A stretch of 62,224 nucleotides of DNA from a virus: the IMG/VR virus record IMGVR_UViG_3300032291_003678, positions 1 through 62,224 of that record; one strand, given 5' to 3'. Shown in pieces: positions 23,385 through 32,537 of this stretch (the first letter of the stretch is position 1; the number at the start of each line of letters is the position of its first letter). The notes beneath the pieces are model-generated. The model had not been told where the DNA came from. It ran no database searches and saw only the letters and a program-made list of their open reading frames with translations. The translations under genes were made by a program, and so were the position numbers.

Positions 23385-24130
23385 AGTTTTTCTATTATAT
23401 TTTTATATTCTTCTTCATTAGGAAATTTATGATGCCATTCAGGATTATTTTCTATCATCTCTATCCCTTTTCCTTTTATTGTGTTAGCTATAATACATGT
23501 TGGTTTATCACTTTTATTATTTAAGGCTGAGAGTATTTCGTTTTGGTTGTGTCCATCTATTACTTTAACATCCCATCCAAATGCTTTAAATTTAGCATGT
23601 AAATCTCCTAATCCAACAGCTCTATCAGTTGAATGATTAAAATCAATAATACAAAATAAATTATTTAAATTATGATGATTAGCTAATAAAGCTGATTCCC
23701 ATATTGTACCTTCATTTGCTTCCCCATCACCTACTATAACATAAATTTTATTTTTGTATTTTTTTATCTTATAAGCTAGTGCTAAACCAACACCTATAGG
23801 AAAACCATGTCCCAAAGATCCAGTTGAGGATTCAACATTATCAATTTTATCAGTTGGATGACCTCCTAATTTACTATTTAAATCACAGAAGGTATTAATA
23901 TCTTCTTTAAGTAAACCAAAATGATCTAATATAACATACAACCCTAATGATGCATGTCCTTTACTTAAAATAAAACGATCTCTATCTATTTTATTTTTTT
24001 TAATACTATCTACATCTAATACTTTATCATACAAGACATACATTATATCCAATATAGATAATGAACTAGGTATATGACCTTCTTTTTTTAAAGAAGCTAT
24101 ATCTACTATTTTTTTTATTAAAATATTCAT
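23381..24130 (-). CDS. Transketolase-like N-terminal (TPP) subunit
   Basis: 249 aa. TPP/metal motif GDGEANEGTIWESALLANHH, plus SLSILDIMYVLYD and the catalytic-site region RFILSKGHASLGLY. Pairs with the following gene to form a full transketolase. Inferred role: transfer of a two-carbon ketol unit to a 4-keto sugar made by the neighbouring enzymes, as TPP enzymes do in yersiniose synthesis (there with a different family). Confidence 0.88.
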   Translation of the reverse strand: MNILIKKIVDIASLKKEGHIPSSLSILDIMYVLYDKVLDVDSIKKNKIDRDRFILSKGHASLGLYVILDHFGLLKEDINTFCDLNSKLGGHPTDKIDNVESSTGSLGHGFPIGVGLALAYKIKKYKNKIYVIVGDGEANEGTIWESALLANHHNLNNLFCIIDFNHSTDRAVGLGDLHAKFKAFGWDVKVIDGHNQNEILSALNNKSDKPTCIIANTIKGKGIEMIENNPEWHHKFPNEEEYKNIIEKL

Positions 24131-24159
24131 AATAATTTTTTATTTATTTATTTTTATTT

Positions 24160-24169
24160 AAAATACGAA
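24160..24169 (-). promoter_or_regulatory. Possible degenerate promoter for lower glycan genes
   Basis: AAAATACGAA on the plus strand upstream of the transketolase genes, a shortened version of the phage motif. Weak evidence. Confidence 0.3.
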
Positions 24170-24190
24170 AAATATTTGTGGTATCCAAAT

Positions 24191-24673
24191 TTATTTATCT
24201 CTTTTTTGTAAAAGAGGATTAGAAATAGGCCAATATATTCCAATTTTAGGATCATCCCACTTTAAGGTAAATTGTACATCAGTATCTGCGTATTCCCCCT
24301 CATAAGCCCATTTATAGTGTAACATCGCTTTATCACTTAATACTAAAAAACCAATACCAAAATTTGGTGGGGTTAATACTTGTTTTCTTGTTCTATCATC
24401 TAATATAACCCAATCCCATTTCAAATAATTTTCGGATTCTGGTCTATTATCAACCACTACGAAATACATTTCTCCATGAAGACATGAAGTTAATTTCCAG
24501 GATTTATGGTCACCATGCATTCCTCTTAAAACGTGTTTTCTTGAGGTTGAAATTTTATCATGTTTAAAATCTAATTTAGGTTCAAAATTATCTTTGTTCC
24601 ATAATGTTAATAAATCACCTCTAAAATCAGTGAAAATATCAGGTTGGTAAATTTTTACTTCGGGAAATATCAT
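24191..24673 (-). CDS. RmlC-like sugar epimerase (cupin)
   Basis: 160 aa. FTDFRGDLLTLW, the LRGMHGD active-site His segment, and GEMYFVVVDNRP with the downstream PPNFGIGFLVLS match dTDP-4-dehydrorhamnose 3,5-epimerase-type cupins. Together with the GDP-mannose genes it may epimerise C3/C5 of a GDP-4-keto sugar to the L form. A ketoisomerase of the same fold is an alternative. The start overlaps the next gene's stop. Confidence 0.8.
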   Translation of the reverse strand: MIFPEVKIYQPDIFTDFRGDLLTLWNKDNFEPKLDFKHDKISTSRKHVLRGMHGDHKSWKLTSCLHGEMYFVVVDNRPESENYLKWDWVILDDRTRKQVLTPPNFGIGFLVLSDKAMLHYKWAYEGEYADTDVQFTLKWDDPKIGIYWPISNPLLQKRDK

Positions 24674-25524
24674 ATATTATTTAAGTTACAAAATTCTAAA
24701 AAGAAATGTTCTAGTTTGTCTTTAAATGAAGGTTCTTGAGTAGATATATTATAATTATAATCTATATAGGATTTCATATTTTCATAGGTTTCTGTAGTTA
24801 GATTATTTATTATATAAACTAATTCGTCAATATTATTAAATCTTATTATACCTCTTTCATCATACCCAAAATCTGATATGTTTGGGCAACCCCAATATAT
24901 TGGTATAGTTTTAGTATTAAAGGCATCACTAATTTTTTCAGTAAACCAGTTATGTTGTTTAGTATTTTCAACACATACATGAAACATGGATTCGTTAAAG
25001 CAGATTTTTTTAGAATGCCAAAATTCATTTGGTCTTCCTATTCCTCCTTTTTCAAAATCATCTTGATTAAAATCATCTAAAGTATAAAACCACTTTTTAG
25101 GGATACTTATTTTATCTTTTATCTGGTATATTTCTTGTCTGAGTTTATGTCCTTCTATTAATGATTTAGCTCCACTTAAGAAACTAACTTCAAAAGTTTT
25201 ATTTATCTTTTCAAAGGATTCAATATAAGATTTATCTAAATAATTACAACTATGATAAAATAAAATAGAATTAGGACAATTATCTAAAATTTCTTTCCCC
25301 CAAGCTAAAATTCCAGTAAATAAATTACAATTATTTTTTACCCAAGAATGCATCCCAAATAATTCATTAGGTTCTTGAAGAAAAATAAAATTGTAAGGGT
25401 TAATTGCCAATTGTTCAGCATTTTGGGGGACATAATCATAAAAGAAAGTTATGGGTTTATCTAACTTTTTAAGATTATCATAAATACTATCATTTTCAGA
25501 TATAAAATTAGAAAATATTTTCAT
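24670..25524 (-). CDS. GT10-like glycosyltransferase
   Basis: 284 aa. The C-terminal half FHVCVENTKQHNWFTEKISD, then TIPIYWGCPNISDFGYDERG, is the donor-binding motif of GT10 (alpha-1,3-fucosyltransferase-like) enzymes, which use GDP-6-deoxy sugars. That agrees well with a GDP-6-deoxy sugar made next door. N-terminal half is the acceptor domain. Confidence 0.75.
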   Translation of the reverse strand: MKIFSNFISENDSIYDNLKKLDKPITFFYDYVPQNAEQLAINPYNFIFLQEPNELFGMHSWVKNNCNLFTGILAWGKEILDNCPNSILFYHSCNYLDKSYIESFEKINKTFEVSFLSGAKSLIEGHKLRQEIYQIKDKISIPKKWFYTLDDFNQDDFEKGGIGRPNEFWHSKKICFNESMFHVCVENTKQHNWFTEKISDAFNTKTIPIYWGCPNISDFGYDERGIIRFNNIDELVYIINNLTTETYENMKSYIDYNYNISTQEPSFKDKLEHFFLEFCNLNNI

Positions 25525-26413
25525 TTTTTAATCTATTTAATTCATTAACCATTCCTTGTTCAGATTCTAGTCTAAATTCTTCTTTTGTTTTTACACCTAA
25601 ATTACTATTAATTAAATCTTTGTATAATGATAATTTAAATTTATTGTTTTCTGAGACTATTAAGTTATCGACAATAAATTGTTTTATGTTAGGATTTTTT
25701 TGTTTGTACATATCTAAAGCATACATTATGAAGGTATCATCAATTCCATAGTGGCCTAAACTTTCTGGTAGGTTTATATATTTTTTGAATATGCCAGAAG
25801 ATATTAAATTGCACCATCCTGAACCAAATTTAGTATATTGTTGGTTTTCAATTAATGATTTATCTTCATTATGTGTATATAGAGTATAGGGATCAAAACT
25901 TAAATAACTTTGATGATTTGGAGTTTCACTTAAATATTCTTTATTTACTATTACATCCCAAGATTTATCCCACATTTTAGACAATTGTGGGGTTATTACA
26001 CAATATTCATGATTTGTTCGCTCAAAAGCATTAACTAATGTATAAAGGGTATCATCCGGAAATATCATATCACTATCAAACCATATAAAAGCATCTACAT
26101 CATTTTTATAATTTTTTATAAAATGTCTTTTATAAGATAAGGCTCCTAATATTTGATTATCAAAATTGACTATTTCATTAACTAAAACTGAGTTTATTTT
26201 AAGTGTATTGTTTAATGCCTTAAATTTAGTTATAAAATATTCTGAATTAAGTGTGCTATTCCCCCAATCATAAAAATAATTAGATAGATTTAAACAAGGA
26301 TTAAATATTATATCAAAATCAACGTAATTTAAATTACGTCTTAGTTGATGAATAAAAGTTTGGTAATCATCTATTTCATATGGAGTTATATGAATACTAA
26401 TGTGATACTTCAT
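25508..26413 (-). CDS. GT-A glycosyltransferase-like protein
   Basis: 301 aa. DVDAFIWFDSDMIFPDDTLY supplies a DxD metal site, and GHYGIDDTFIMYALD resembles the catalytic Asp region of GT-A enzymes. It overlaps both neighbours by about 17 bases, which ties it to the operon. Sugar specificity unknown. Confidence 0.7.
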   Translation of the reverse strand: MKYHISIHITPYEIDDYQTFIHQLRRNLNYVDFDIIFNPCLNLSNYFYDWGNSTLNSEYFITKFKALNNTLKINSVLVNEIVNFDNQILGALSYKRHFIKNYKNDVDAFIWFDSDMIFPDDTLYTLVNAFERTNHEYCVITPQLSKMWDKSWDVIVNKEYLSETPNHQSYLSFDPYTLYTHNEDKSLIENQQYTKFGSGWCNLISSGIFKKYINLPESLGHYGIDDTFIMYALDMYKQKNPNIKQFIVDNLIVSENNKFKLSLYKDLINSNLGVKTKEEFRLESEQGMVNELNRLKNENIF

Positions 26414-27161
26414 CTTCTATAAATTTTTCTGGGTTGTTATTTATGTATTCTATAACTTTATTGGTATATTCAAATAATTGGGGAGAATTATGGTGATCCC
26501 AATTGATGTGAGTTCTACTTTCTAGATAGGTTTCATCTGCTTCTCTTTCAGTATTATAACCATCAGGACGCTTGAATAATAATGTTATATCTAACCATTT
26601 CTCCATTTCTAATCCCATTTGCCTAATAGGTCTAGTTATATGTACCCACCAATCATCTAACATAGGGTGTTCTTGTAATGATCCTATAAATTTGAATATG
26701 TCATTAGGAATAGAGGGATGAGCATTATAACCATCACCAAACCCCCACATAGGAGATCTTACACCATCTTTAACTTTTTCAATATTAACCCCTAATATAA
26801 AACTTTTATTTTTATATTTTTTAAATTGCTGTTCCCAAGAATCTGTTAATATTTCTATATCATCATTCATTCCAAATAAAAATTCGGCTTCTGAGGCTTT
26901 TGCTAAACTATTATAATGTTCATGAAGGGAACCATATCCATTTTTTCTATCAGATATAACTACTTTAATATCTATTTTTGAGGTAGGAGTATACCCTTCA
27001 ACAAACTTAATAGTCTCTTCATCATCAGTGTCTATTTTAATTAAAAGTTCTACTAATGATTTTTCTTTGGTTCTTTGATTAAAACTATCTAAGCATTCTT
27101 GTAAAAGATTAACTCTTTTTCTTGTAGGAATCATTACCCCTACTAATTTTTTATATTCCAT
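26397..27161 (-). CDS. Family-2-like glycosyltransferase
   Basis: 254 aa. VGVMIPTRKRVNLLQECLDS start, LIKIDTDDEET nucleotide-binding segment, and FLFGMNDDIEI metal site, consistent with GT-A. The C-terminus is rich in aromatic and acidic residues. Transfers an unknown sugar, in the glycan operon. Confidence 0.75.
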   Translation of the reverse strand: MEYKKLVGVMIPTRKRVNLLQECLDSFNQRTKEKSLVELLIKIDTDDEETIKFVEGYTPTSKIDIKVVISDRKNGYGSLHEHYNSLAKASEAEFLFGMNDDIEILTDSWEQQFKKYKNKSFILGVNIEKVKDGVRSPMWGFGDGYNAHPSIPNDIFKFIGSLQEHPMLDDWWVHITRPIRQMGLEMEKWLDITLLFKRPDGYNTEREADETYLESRTHINWDHHNSPQLFEYTNKVIEYINNNPEKFIEDEVSH

Positions 27162-27163
27162 GA

Positions 27164-27796
27164 TTATATCTGTTTTAATTCAATTTTAGTATAACGCTCA
27201 TTTTGTTGTTCTTGTCGAGTAATAGTTTTATTATGAATTATACTCCACTCTTCAGCTAATGGTAAATCAGCAAATGATTTGTATCCTGTTACCATCCCAT
27301 GTATTTGATGCCCTGTCCATTTAATATTAGGATTATTTTTATAAATACGTTTTTGAGTATCAGGCCAGTTAACCAATCCTTTTTCATTTACATTCCATCC
27401 CCATCTTTGAATATGCTCCGGGGTTAAACCAGGGACTAGATTTTTGCGAGGAGTAGTTACTAAATCTACTGGGTTATCTATTAGTATTGTTTTTAGGTTT
27501 TCAAGTAAAAATTCTTCAGGTATCTCATCAGCATCTATTTGGAATATATAATCTCCAGTGCATTTACTATTCATAAAGTTTTTATTTTCAAGAAAATTTT
27601 GTTGAAAATTAAATGGATAAGATGAAATTTTGTCTTTATAATTTTCCATTACAGACATTACTTCAAGAGTAACTCTATTTTGATCATAGACTACTACAAT
27701 TTCATCGTTATCATCTATTCTTGCTGTTAAATATGTAATGAGATTTTCTAATTCTTCATGTTCATTACAAACAGTTAAACCGTAACTTATTTTCAT
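27164..27796 (-). CDS. Family-2 glycosyltransferase, WaaE/KdtX-like
   Basis: 210 aa. SYGLTVCNEHEELENLITYL, then a YIFQIDADEIP DxD site. The C-terminal W...QKRIYKNNPNIKW and HQIHG resemble LPS-core beta-glucosyltransferases (WaaE/KdtX). Short but complete-looking. In the operon. Confidence 0.75.
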   Translation of the reverse strand: MKISYGLTVCNEHEELENLITYLTARIDDNDEIVVVYDQNRVTLEVMSVMENYKDKISSYPFNFQQNFLENKNFMNSKCTGDYIFQIDADEIPEEFLLENLKTILIDNPVDLVTTPRKNLVPGLTPEHIQRWGWNVNEKGLVNWPDTQKRIYKNNPNIKWTGHQIHGMVTGYKSFADLPLAEEWSIIHNKTITRQEQQNERYTKIELKQI

Positions 27797-27800
27797 ATTT

Positions 27801-28259
27801 TTAATTTGTTTTAAAGAATTCTATATAATCTAAGGCTTCAATAAAATCATTTTGAGGGTGATTTTTTAAAGACTTAATATCAGTTTTGTGAGTATAATAA
27901 TCTTCTGTTCCAGGTATTTTAAATTTACCTTTTTCTTCTTCGTTTACTTCGATTGCTTTTACACCTGCCCATTGCCAATCATATTTGCTTTTACCATTTG
28001 CAAATACCGTTCCTTTATCCTGGATATTGATGGTTATTGGGTACCATACACGTTTTTCTGAATCTGTATTTTTGAGATCTTTGTATAGTTCGGGTAGGGC
28101 TTCTTCATAAATTTCAAAGTCAAATTCACTTTCTTTCATTAAATCATTTGTTTGAAAACCACATCCAAAACAGAAATAACTGTTTTTTACTTCGTTTACA
28201 GGAGTGACATAACAAGCATCACTCCCGCAACGTGGGCATATAGATAATTTATCTTTCAT
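27801..28259 (-). CDS. Zinc-ribbon protein
   Basis: 152 aa. Two zinc knuckles, CPRCGSDACYV and CFGCGFQ, at residues 8-35, followed by an uncharacterised 115-residue alpha/beta region. Located inside the glycan operon, but it may be a phage regulatory or structural factor. The zinc ribbon is clear, the function is not. Confidence 0.65.
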   Translation of the reverse strand: MKDKLSICPRCGSDACYVTPVNEVKNSYFCFGCGFQTNDLMKESEFDFEIYEEALPELYKDLKNTDSEKRVWYPITINIQDKGTVFANGKSKYDWQWAGVKAIEVNEEEKGKFKIPGTEDYYTHKTDIKSLKNHPQNDFIEALDYIEFFKTN

Positions 28260-28276
28260 TTTATTTTATTTTTATA

Positions 28277-29608
28277 TTAAAATCCTTCTCCTGTTATGTC
28301 AGCTCCTGATTTTTTTAATTTAGGTAATTCAATTTTCTTAAGCTGTGGTAGTTTTAATTGAACCTGCTTAGGAAATTCAGGTACATTAGCAGTTAATACT
28401 GTATCTAGCTTTTCTTGCATCTTTTCAAATGAGAAATTAGTTTTACAATAGTGAGCTAAACGTTTTCCGTTATCTTGATATTTTTTATAATTTTCAAAAT
28501 AATCCCTTAATAAACCACCAGCAAATCCATAATCAACTGTAAACCATTGAGATCCTTCAATTAACATATCAGGTACTTGGGCTGATGGGTGAATGTTAGT
28601 TAAAGTTCCTGGGATTAGTGAGGTAAATTCAGGATTTAAGAAATCTAAATGACCACTCCAATTTGAGGCTATTACTGGTTTTTTAGTTTGAGTAAATTCA
28701 AGTAATGGTCTACCAAATCCTTCCCCTTTAGTAAAACTAACCATTGCTTTTATTTTAGAATGATTATACAGTTGGTTCATTTCATCATCTGAAATTTCAC
28801 CGTGGAATAGATAAATGTTAGGTAAATTTTTAGTAGGCATGGATTGTCTTATAATATCTATTCTTTTCAAGATATTATCTCTATCTATGATACTAGTAGG
28901 ACCTGACATAGTTTTTAATATAAGTGCGGGCTTTTTAGATTTATTTTTAAATGCTTCTAAAAACATTCTAACTAATCCTCCTACATCTTTTCTGTCTTGA
29001 CCCCATTCTCCTTGAAGCCAATGACCAGCAAATAGAAAAGCAAAATCTTCTTTTACATTATCTAGAGCATTTTTAATCTCAGAATCTTTAGGTAAAGATG
29101 ATTGAAAGTACTTAGTAATATCTACTCCTTCAAATAATACTTCTACAGGTGCTGTTAATTCCACTGTACCAACAACTTGTCTAGTCTTTTCATCTTGTTT
29201 TTGAAATTTACTTTCTTGGAATACTTTTTTAGCGTGCTCTGAAGATACTAAATTTAGATTCATTCGATTTAAACCTTCAATCCATTGTGGAGCACAGATT
29301 GTGGTTTCAATACCTGCAGTAATCCCAATATTATATTTTCCAATTGCTTGAAATTCATTAGGTACTGTAATTTGAGCCCAAATATCAGGTTGTTGAGTCA
29401 TTTGACCTTGCATAATATGAGGTTGTAAGAATCCCCATTCTTCTTGATGATCTTCTATAAAACTATGAGGTGTATTTCCCCAACGTTGTGGTATTATTTT
29501 AACATCGTACTTATCTAGATTAATTAATGCTTTAACTAAATCTCTACTACGAGAACCGTATCCACTGTAAGTGTCAATTGGACAACTTATTACAAATGTA
29601 TTTTTCAT
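28277..29608 (-). CDS. GT-B glycosyltransferase (group 1/GT4)
   Basis: 443 aa. ISCPIDTYSGYGSRSRDLV N-terminus, FLFAGHWLQGEWGQDRKD (Rossmann loop) and KAMVSFTKGEGFGRPLLEF, the E-x7-E-like donor motif of GT4. The C-terminal 35 residues are a Leu/Lys/Pro-rich tail. Pairs with the next upstream GT-B gene. Confidence 0.8.
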   Translation of the reverse strand: MKNTFVISCPIDTYSGYGSRSRDLVKALINLDKYDVKIIPQRWGNTPHSFIEDHQEEWGFLQPHIMQGQMTQQPDIWAQITVPNEFQAIGKYNIGITAGIETTICAPQWIEGLNRMNLNLVSSEHAKKVFQESKFQKQDEKTRQVVGTVELTAPVEVLFEGVDITKYFQSSLPKDSEIKNALDNVKEDFAFLFAGHWLQGEWGQDRKDVGGLVRMFLEAFKNKSKKPALILKTMSGPTSIIDRDNILKRIDIIRQSMPTKNLPNIYLFHGEISDDEMNQLYNHSKIKAMVSFTKGEGFGRPLLEFTQTKKPVIASNWSGHLDFLNPEFTSLIPGTLTNIHPSAQVPDMLIEGSQWFTVDYGFAGGLLRDYFENYKKYQDNGKRLAHYCKTNFSFEKMQEKLDTVLTANVPEFPKQVQLKLPQLKKIELPKLKKSGADITGEGF

Positions 29609-29617
29609 ATAATCTTA

Positions 29618-31042
29618 TTAATACGTTAATTTATGAACTAATTCTAGGGGCTCCAAATCTTCTACCATAAAGAATTCAAATGGTTTCTTAGGTGTAAATT
29701 TTTCTAATGTTAAATCAATATCTTTAATTACATTATTGCACATCATGCGAGAAGACATTCCTGATTCATCTGATGTTACCCATTCTCTAGCTGCTTTACC
29801 ATTCTCATCTCTTTCTTCAGGAGATAATTCATAAGCTTGTTGAATAGCATTAGCTAAATCTCTAAAGTCTAATCTATCATCCCAAATATAAGGAGTTGTA
29901 GGTGAACCCACTAATGACATATTATTTGGAAATACTGGTATAGCCCATTTACCATGTTTTTTATAAGTACCGAAGTGGTTTGAAGGGAATTCAGGTGTAA
30001 AATCAATCCATTTACCATTTTTATCTTCGAATCTCATTTGATCTTGCATACCACCTGTTACATTAGCAATAATCATTCTACCTGCCATCATAGCCTCAGT
30101 TAATGCTAATCCCCATCCTTCATTTGAAGAAGGTAATACCGTTACATCAGAGATATTATATAAATCGTTTAATTCATTAGTACCAAGTCTTTGATCTGAA
30201 AAGAATATATTTGATTTTGGGCCAAATAATAATGTTTTTACAGCATCTAAATCTGTACCATTTCCATCTACAACTTGAGTGTGTAATACTAAAGCAATTT
30301 TATCTGCTTTTTCTTTAGGTAATGAATCTAAAAACATTTTATGGGCAGCCATTAAATCACTAACACATTTTCTTCTAATATTTCTTGAGTTAAAAAATAC
30401 TACAAAATCAAATTCTTTATCACCAAACAATTTTTTCTTAGTATTTTGTAATTGAGATTTATCTTCTATAGGGAAGAATTGTTTTTCATTAATTCCATGA
30501 GGTACATAAGAGATAAGTTTACCATCTGCTCTTTTACCTAAAACCATTTCATTGATGTTTTTAGTTTGTTTTGAGATAGCTAATAATGTATCACATGATT
30601 CATAAAAGGCTCTATTGTAAAGTGGAGCTGGTAAGTCATCCCAAATATTTAAATAAATCATTGGAATTTGTTTTCTTACTTCATTTTCAATAGCAAATAA
30701 CCAATCATAGTATCTTGGATCTGTAAAAAACATTAAACCATCAGGTTTTTCATTTTTCAACATATATCTGATTAAATCAGCATTACCGTATCCATTATTT
30801 GGGTAAATAACTACATCTGTATCTGTAAGTTGGGTTTCAGTGTTAGTGGCTTGAGATAAATCTAATCTTTGACCATGTTCTGGGTGGTTAATAGCTGCTC
30901 CTATTATTACCCAATTGTAGTGGTGGGCAGTCCCTAAAACTATTTCTCGGGCCATTGTAGCAATACCCGAATGCATTCTAATGTCATCGCAAATGAATAA
31001 TATTTTTTTCCTTTGCTCTTTAGGTAGATAACCTTCTTTCAT
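29618..31042 (-). CDS. GT-B glycosyltransferase (group 1/GT4)
   Basis: 474 aa. RKKILFICDDIRMHSGIATM N-terminus and VTVLPSSNEGWGLALTEAMM donor motif. ADLIRYML and YNRAFYESCDTLL sit in the N-terminal domain. Similar GT-B genes occur in large phages. Furthest upstream gene of the glycan run; a shared promoter with it was not recognised. Confidence 0.8.
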   Translation of the reverse strand: MKEGYLPKEQRKKILFICDDIRMHSGIATMAREIVLGTAHHYNWVIIGAAINHPEHGQRLDLSQATNTETQLTDTDVVIYPNNGYGNADLIRYMLKNEKPDGLMFFTDPRYYDWLFAIENEVRKQIPMIYLNIWDDLPAPLYNRAFYESCDTLLAISKQTKNINEMVLGKRADGKLISYVPHGINEKQFFPIEDKSQLQNTKKKLFGDKEFDFVVFFNSRNIRRKCVSDLMAAHKMFLDSLPKEKADKIALVLHTQVVDGNGTDLDAVKTLLFGPKSNIFFSDQRLGTNELNDLYNISDVTVLPSSNEGWGLALTEAMMAGRMIIANVTGGMQDQMRFEDKNGKWIDFTPEFPSNHFGTYKKHGKWAIPVFPNNMSLVGSPTTPYIWDDRLDFRDLANAIQQAYELSPEERDENGKAAREWVTSDESGMSSRMMCNNVIKDIDLTLEKFTPKKPFEFFMVEDLEPLELVHKLTY

Positions 31043-31053
31043 AAACTAATTTA

Positions 31054-31242
31054 TTATTTTTCTAATTCTAAGTTCATATGGTTGTGAACTAATTTTTGGA
31101 ACTCAGGGTCCGTTAAATACAGATGCATACATCTATCTGCTAATTTTTGTAGAGAAAACTTAGTTTTAATTGTCTCTATCTTAAATGCTTCAAAGATATC
31201 TTTGTCTACCTTTACACTTGTTAATTGTTGATTTGTACTCAT
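31054..31242 (-). CDS. RHH-like small phage protein
   Basis: 62 aa. LTSVKVDKDIFEAFKIETIK, then FSLQKLADRCMHLYLTDPEF, is a recurrent phage pattern reminiscent of ribbon-helix-helix regulators with a C-terminal helix. Probably DNA-binding. Precedes the GT-B gene and may regulate it. Confidence 0.65.
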   Translation of the reverse strand: MSTNQQLTSVKVDKDIFEAFKIETIKTKFSLQKLADRCMHLYLTDPEFQKLVHNHMNLELEK

Positions 31243-31288
31243 GTTTTTAATTATTATTAATTAATGTTATATATAAATATACCAATAT

Positions 31289-32260
31289 CTAATAAAATGC
31301 AAAGGATTTTTTAATTTCCTCATTTTTATCACACAAATCGGGATTGTTAGAATAAGGGCAAAAATGACAATTATGTTTGCTTGGGTTCTTTTCTAGTGGG
31401 ATCGGATTATAAGATCCTTCATCTGTAAATACTTGAGTTAAAAAACTCTCTAATAATTGTGTTGACTTATTTATTTTTACTTTACCAGCAGCAGGTTTAA
31501 ATTCTTGGATTCGTTTTTGTGGAAAATCTCCACCTTCATATACTTTTCTCCTAGTAATAAAATATTCAACCTCAATATTATCAATTGGAAAATTATACTG
31601 TTCGGCAAAGAATTTTTTATAAAGAATTAATTGAGACATTTTAATGTCATCTTTCTTTTCCTTATCTCCCCAACCTCGAGTTGAAGTTTTAATATCAAGA
31701 ATTTTTATAGTATTGGTTGGTTCGTGGTAGAACACTACATCTATAAACCCATTAAATAAAACATTATTTAGTTTTTTGATTGGGTTTAAAACAATAGGTA
31801 CTTCACATCCTACCAAATACCATCCACGTTTTGAGAAATAAGTTCCTTTTTTCTTTTTAATATAATCTAAAATTTGAAGACCATCATCACAAAATTCGGC
31901 TAATTCTGCAGGGTTTGAAAAGTGAATATTTTTATTTTTAATGTAAAAATTCTTGTACTCTTCTCTCAATGCAGTTTTAAATTCAGTTTCAATATCTAAT
32001 CTATCAGCCGCTGCTCCACTTTCCTCGTAAAATACCGTTAGATAATGTTGAAGAGCGCGATGTAAAGCCGTACCAAATACCGCATGTATACTAGGTTCAA
32101 AAACCTTATGCCCGTCTCTATACTTTAAACCCCAATGATGAGGGCATGTAGCAAATATACTTAATTGAGAATAAGATACGGATTTATGATAAGCATAGTT
32201 TATCTCTGGTACAGTTACCTTTTGTAGGTCTTTTAAGGCTTTAGGGAGTTTTTTAGCCAA
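31289..32260 (-). CDS. PD-(D/E)XK nuclease with Fe-S-type cysteines
   Basis: 323 aa. SYSQLSIFATCPHHWGLKYRDG N-terminal region, FGTALHRALQHYL helix, GFIDVVFY...IKILDIKTS (the D...D-x-K catalytic core), and C-terminal CHFCPYSNNPDLC. One N-terminal Cys plus three C-terminal Cys is the layout of Cas4/AddB-type 4Fe-4S nucleases. A role in phage DNA recombination or end processing is likely. It overlaps the DUF3310 gene by 8 bases. Confidence 0.85.
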   Translation of the reverse strand: MAKKLPKALKDLQKVTVPEINYAYHKSVSYSQLSIFATCPHHWGLKYRDGHKVFEPSIHAVFGTALHRALQHYLTVFYEESGAAADRLDIETEFKTALREEYKNFYIKNKNIHFSNPAELAEFCDDGLQILDYIKKKKGTYFSKRGWYLVGCEVPIVLNPIKKLNNVLFNGFIDVVFYHEPTNTIKILDIKTSTRGWGDKEKKDDIKMSQLILYKKFFAEQYNFPIDNIEVEYFITRRKVYEGGDFPQKRIQEFKPAAGKVKINKSTQLLESFLTQVFTDEGSYNPIPLEKNPSKHNCHFCPYSNNPDLCDKNEEIKKSFAFY

Positions 32261-32537
32261 GGTTTTTTCTGTTTTGGATTTCTCTATCTAAATAAAATAA
32301 AGCTTTTTCTAAATCCTGGATAATATTGTCTTTTTTACCTGCTCTGGAAATGTATTTAAGTGTGTTACCTAAATTAAAACCTACTTTCCATGCTTCGATT
32401 ACTTTAATAGCCTCGTATGGGTTATCTTTACCTCCATAATGTTGAGGGTGGATTACTTGGTCGTTATCATCTTCATCCATTGTAACTATTACTTCTCTTT
32501 GATTCATTTCTTCAAATTTTTTTCTTGAGTCACTCAT
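32253..32537 (-). CDS. DUF3310 protein
   Basis: 94 aa. VIHPQHYGGKDNPYEAIKVI, then NTLKYISRAGKKDNIIQDLEKALFYLDREI, is the DUF3310 signature, found widely in phages. It is sometimes annotated as a nucleotide kinase relative, unproven. Translation is probably coupled to its neighbours. Confidence 0.85.
   Translation of the reverse strand: MSDSRKKFEEMNQREVIVTMDEDDNDQVIHPQHYGGKDNPYEAIKVIEAWKVGFNLGNTLKYISRAGKKDNIIQDLEKALFYLDREIQNRKNLG

Noticed and set aside
22512-24130. Frameshifted pseudogene of transketolase
   Set aside because: Both halves have proper starts, overlap in the ATG/stop manner and end at the domain boundary, which fits a natural two-subunit enzyme.
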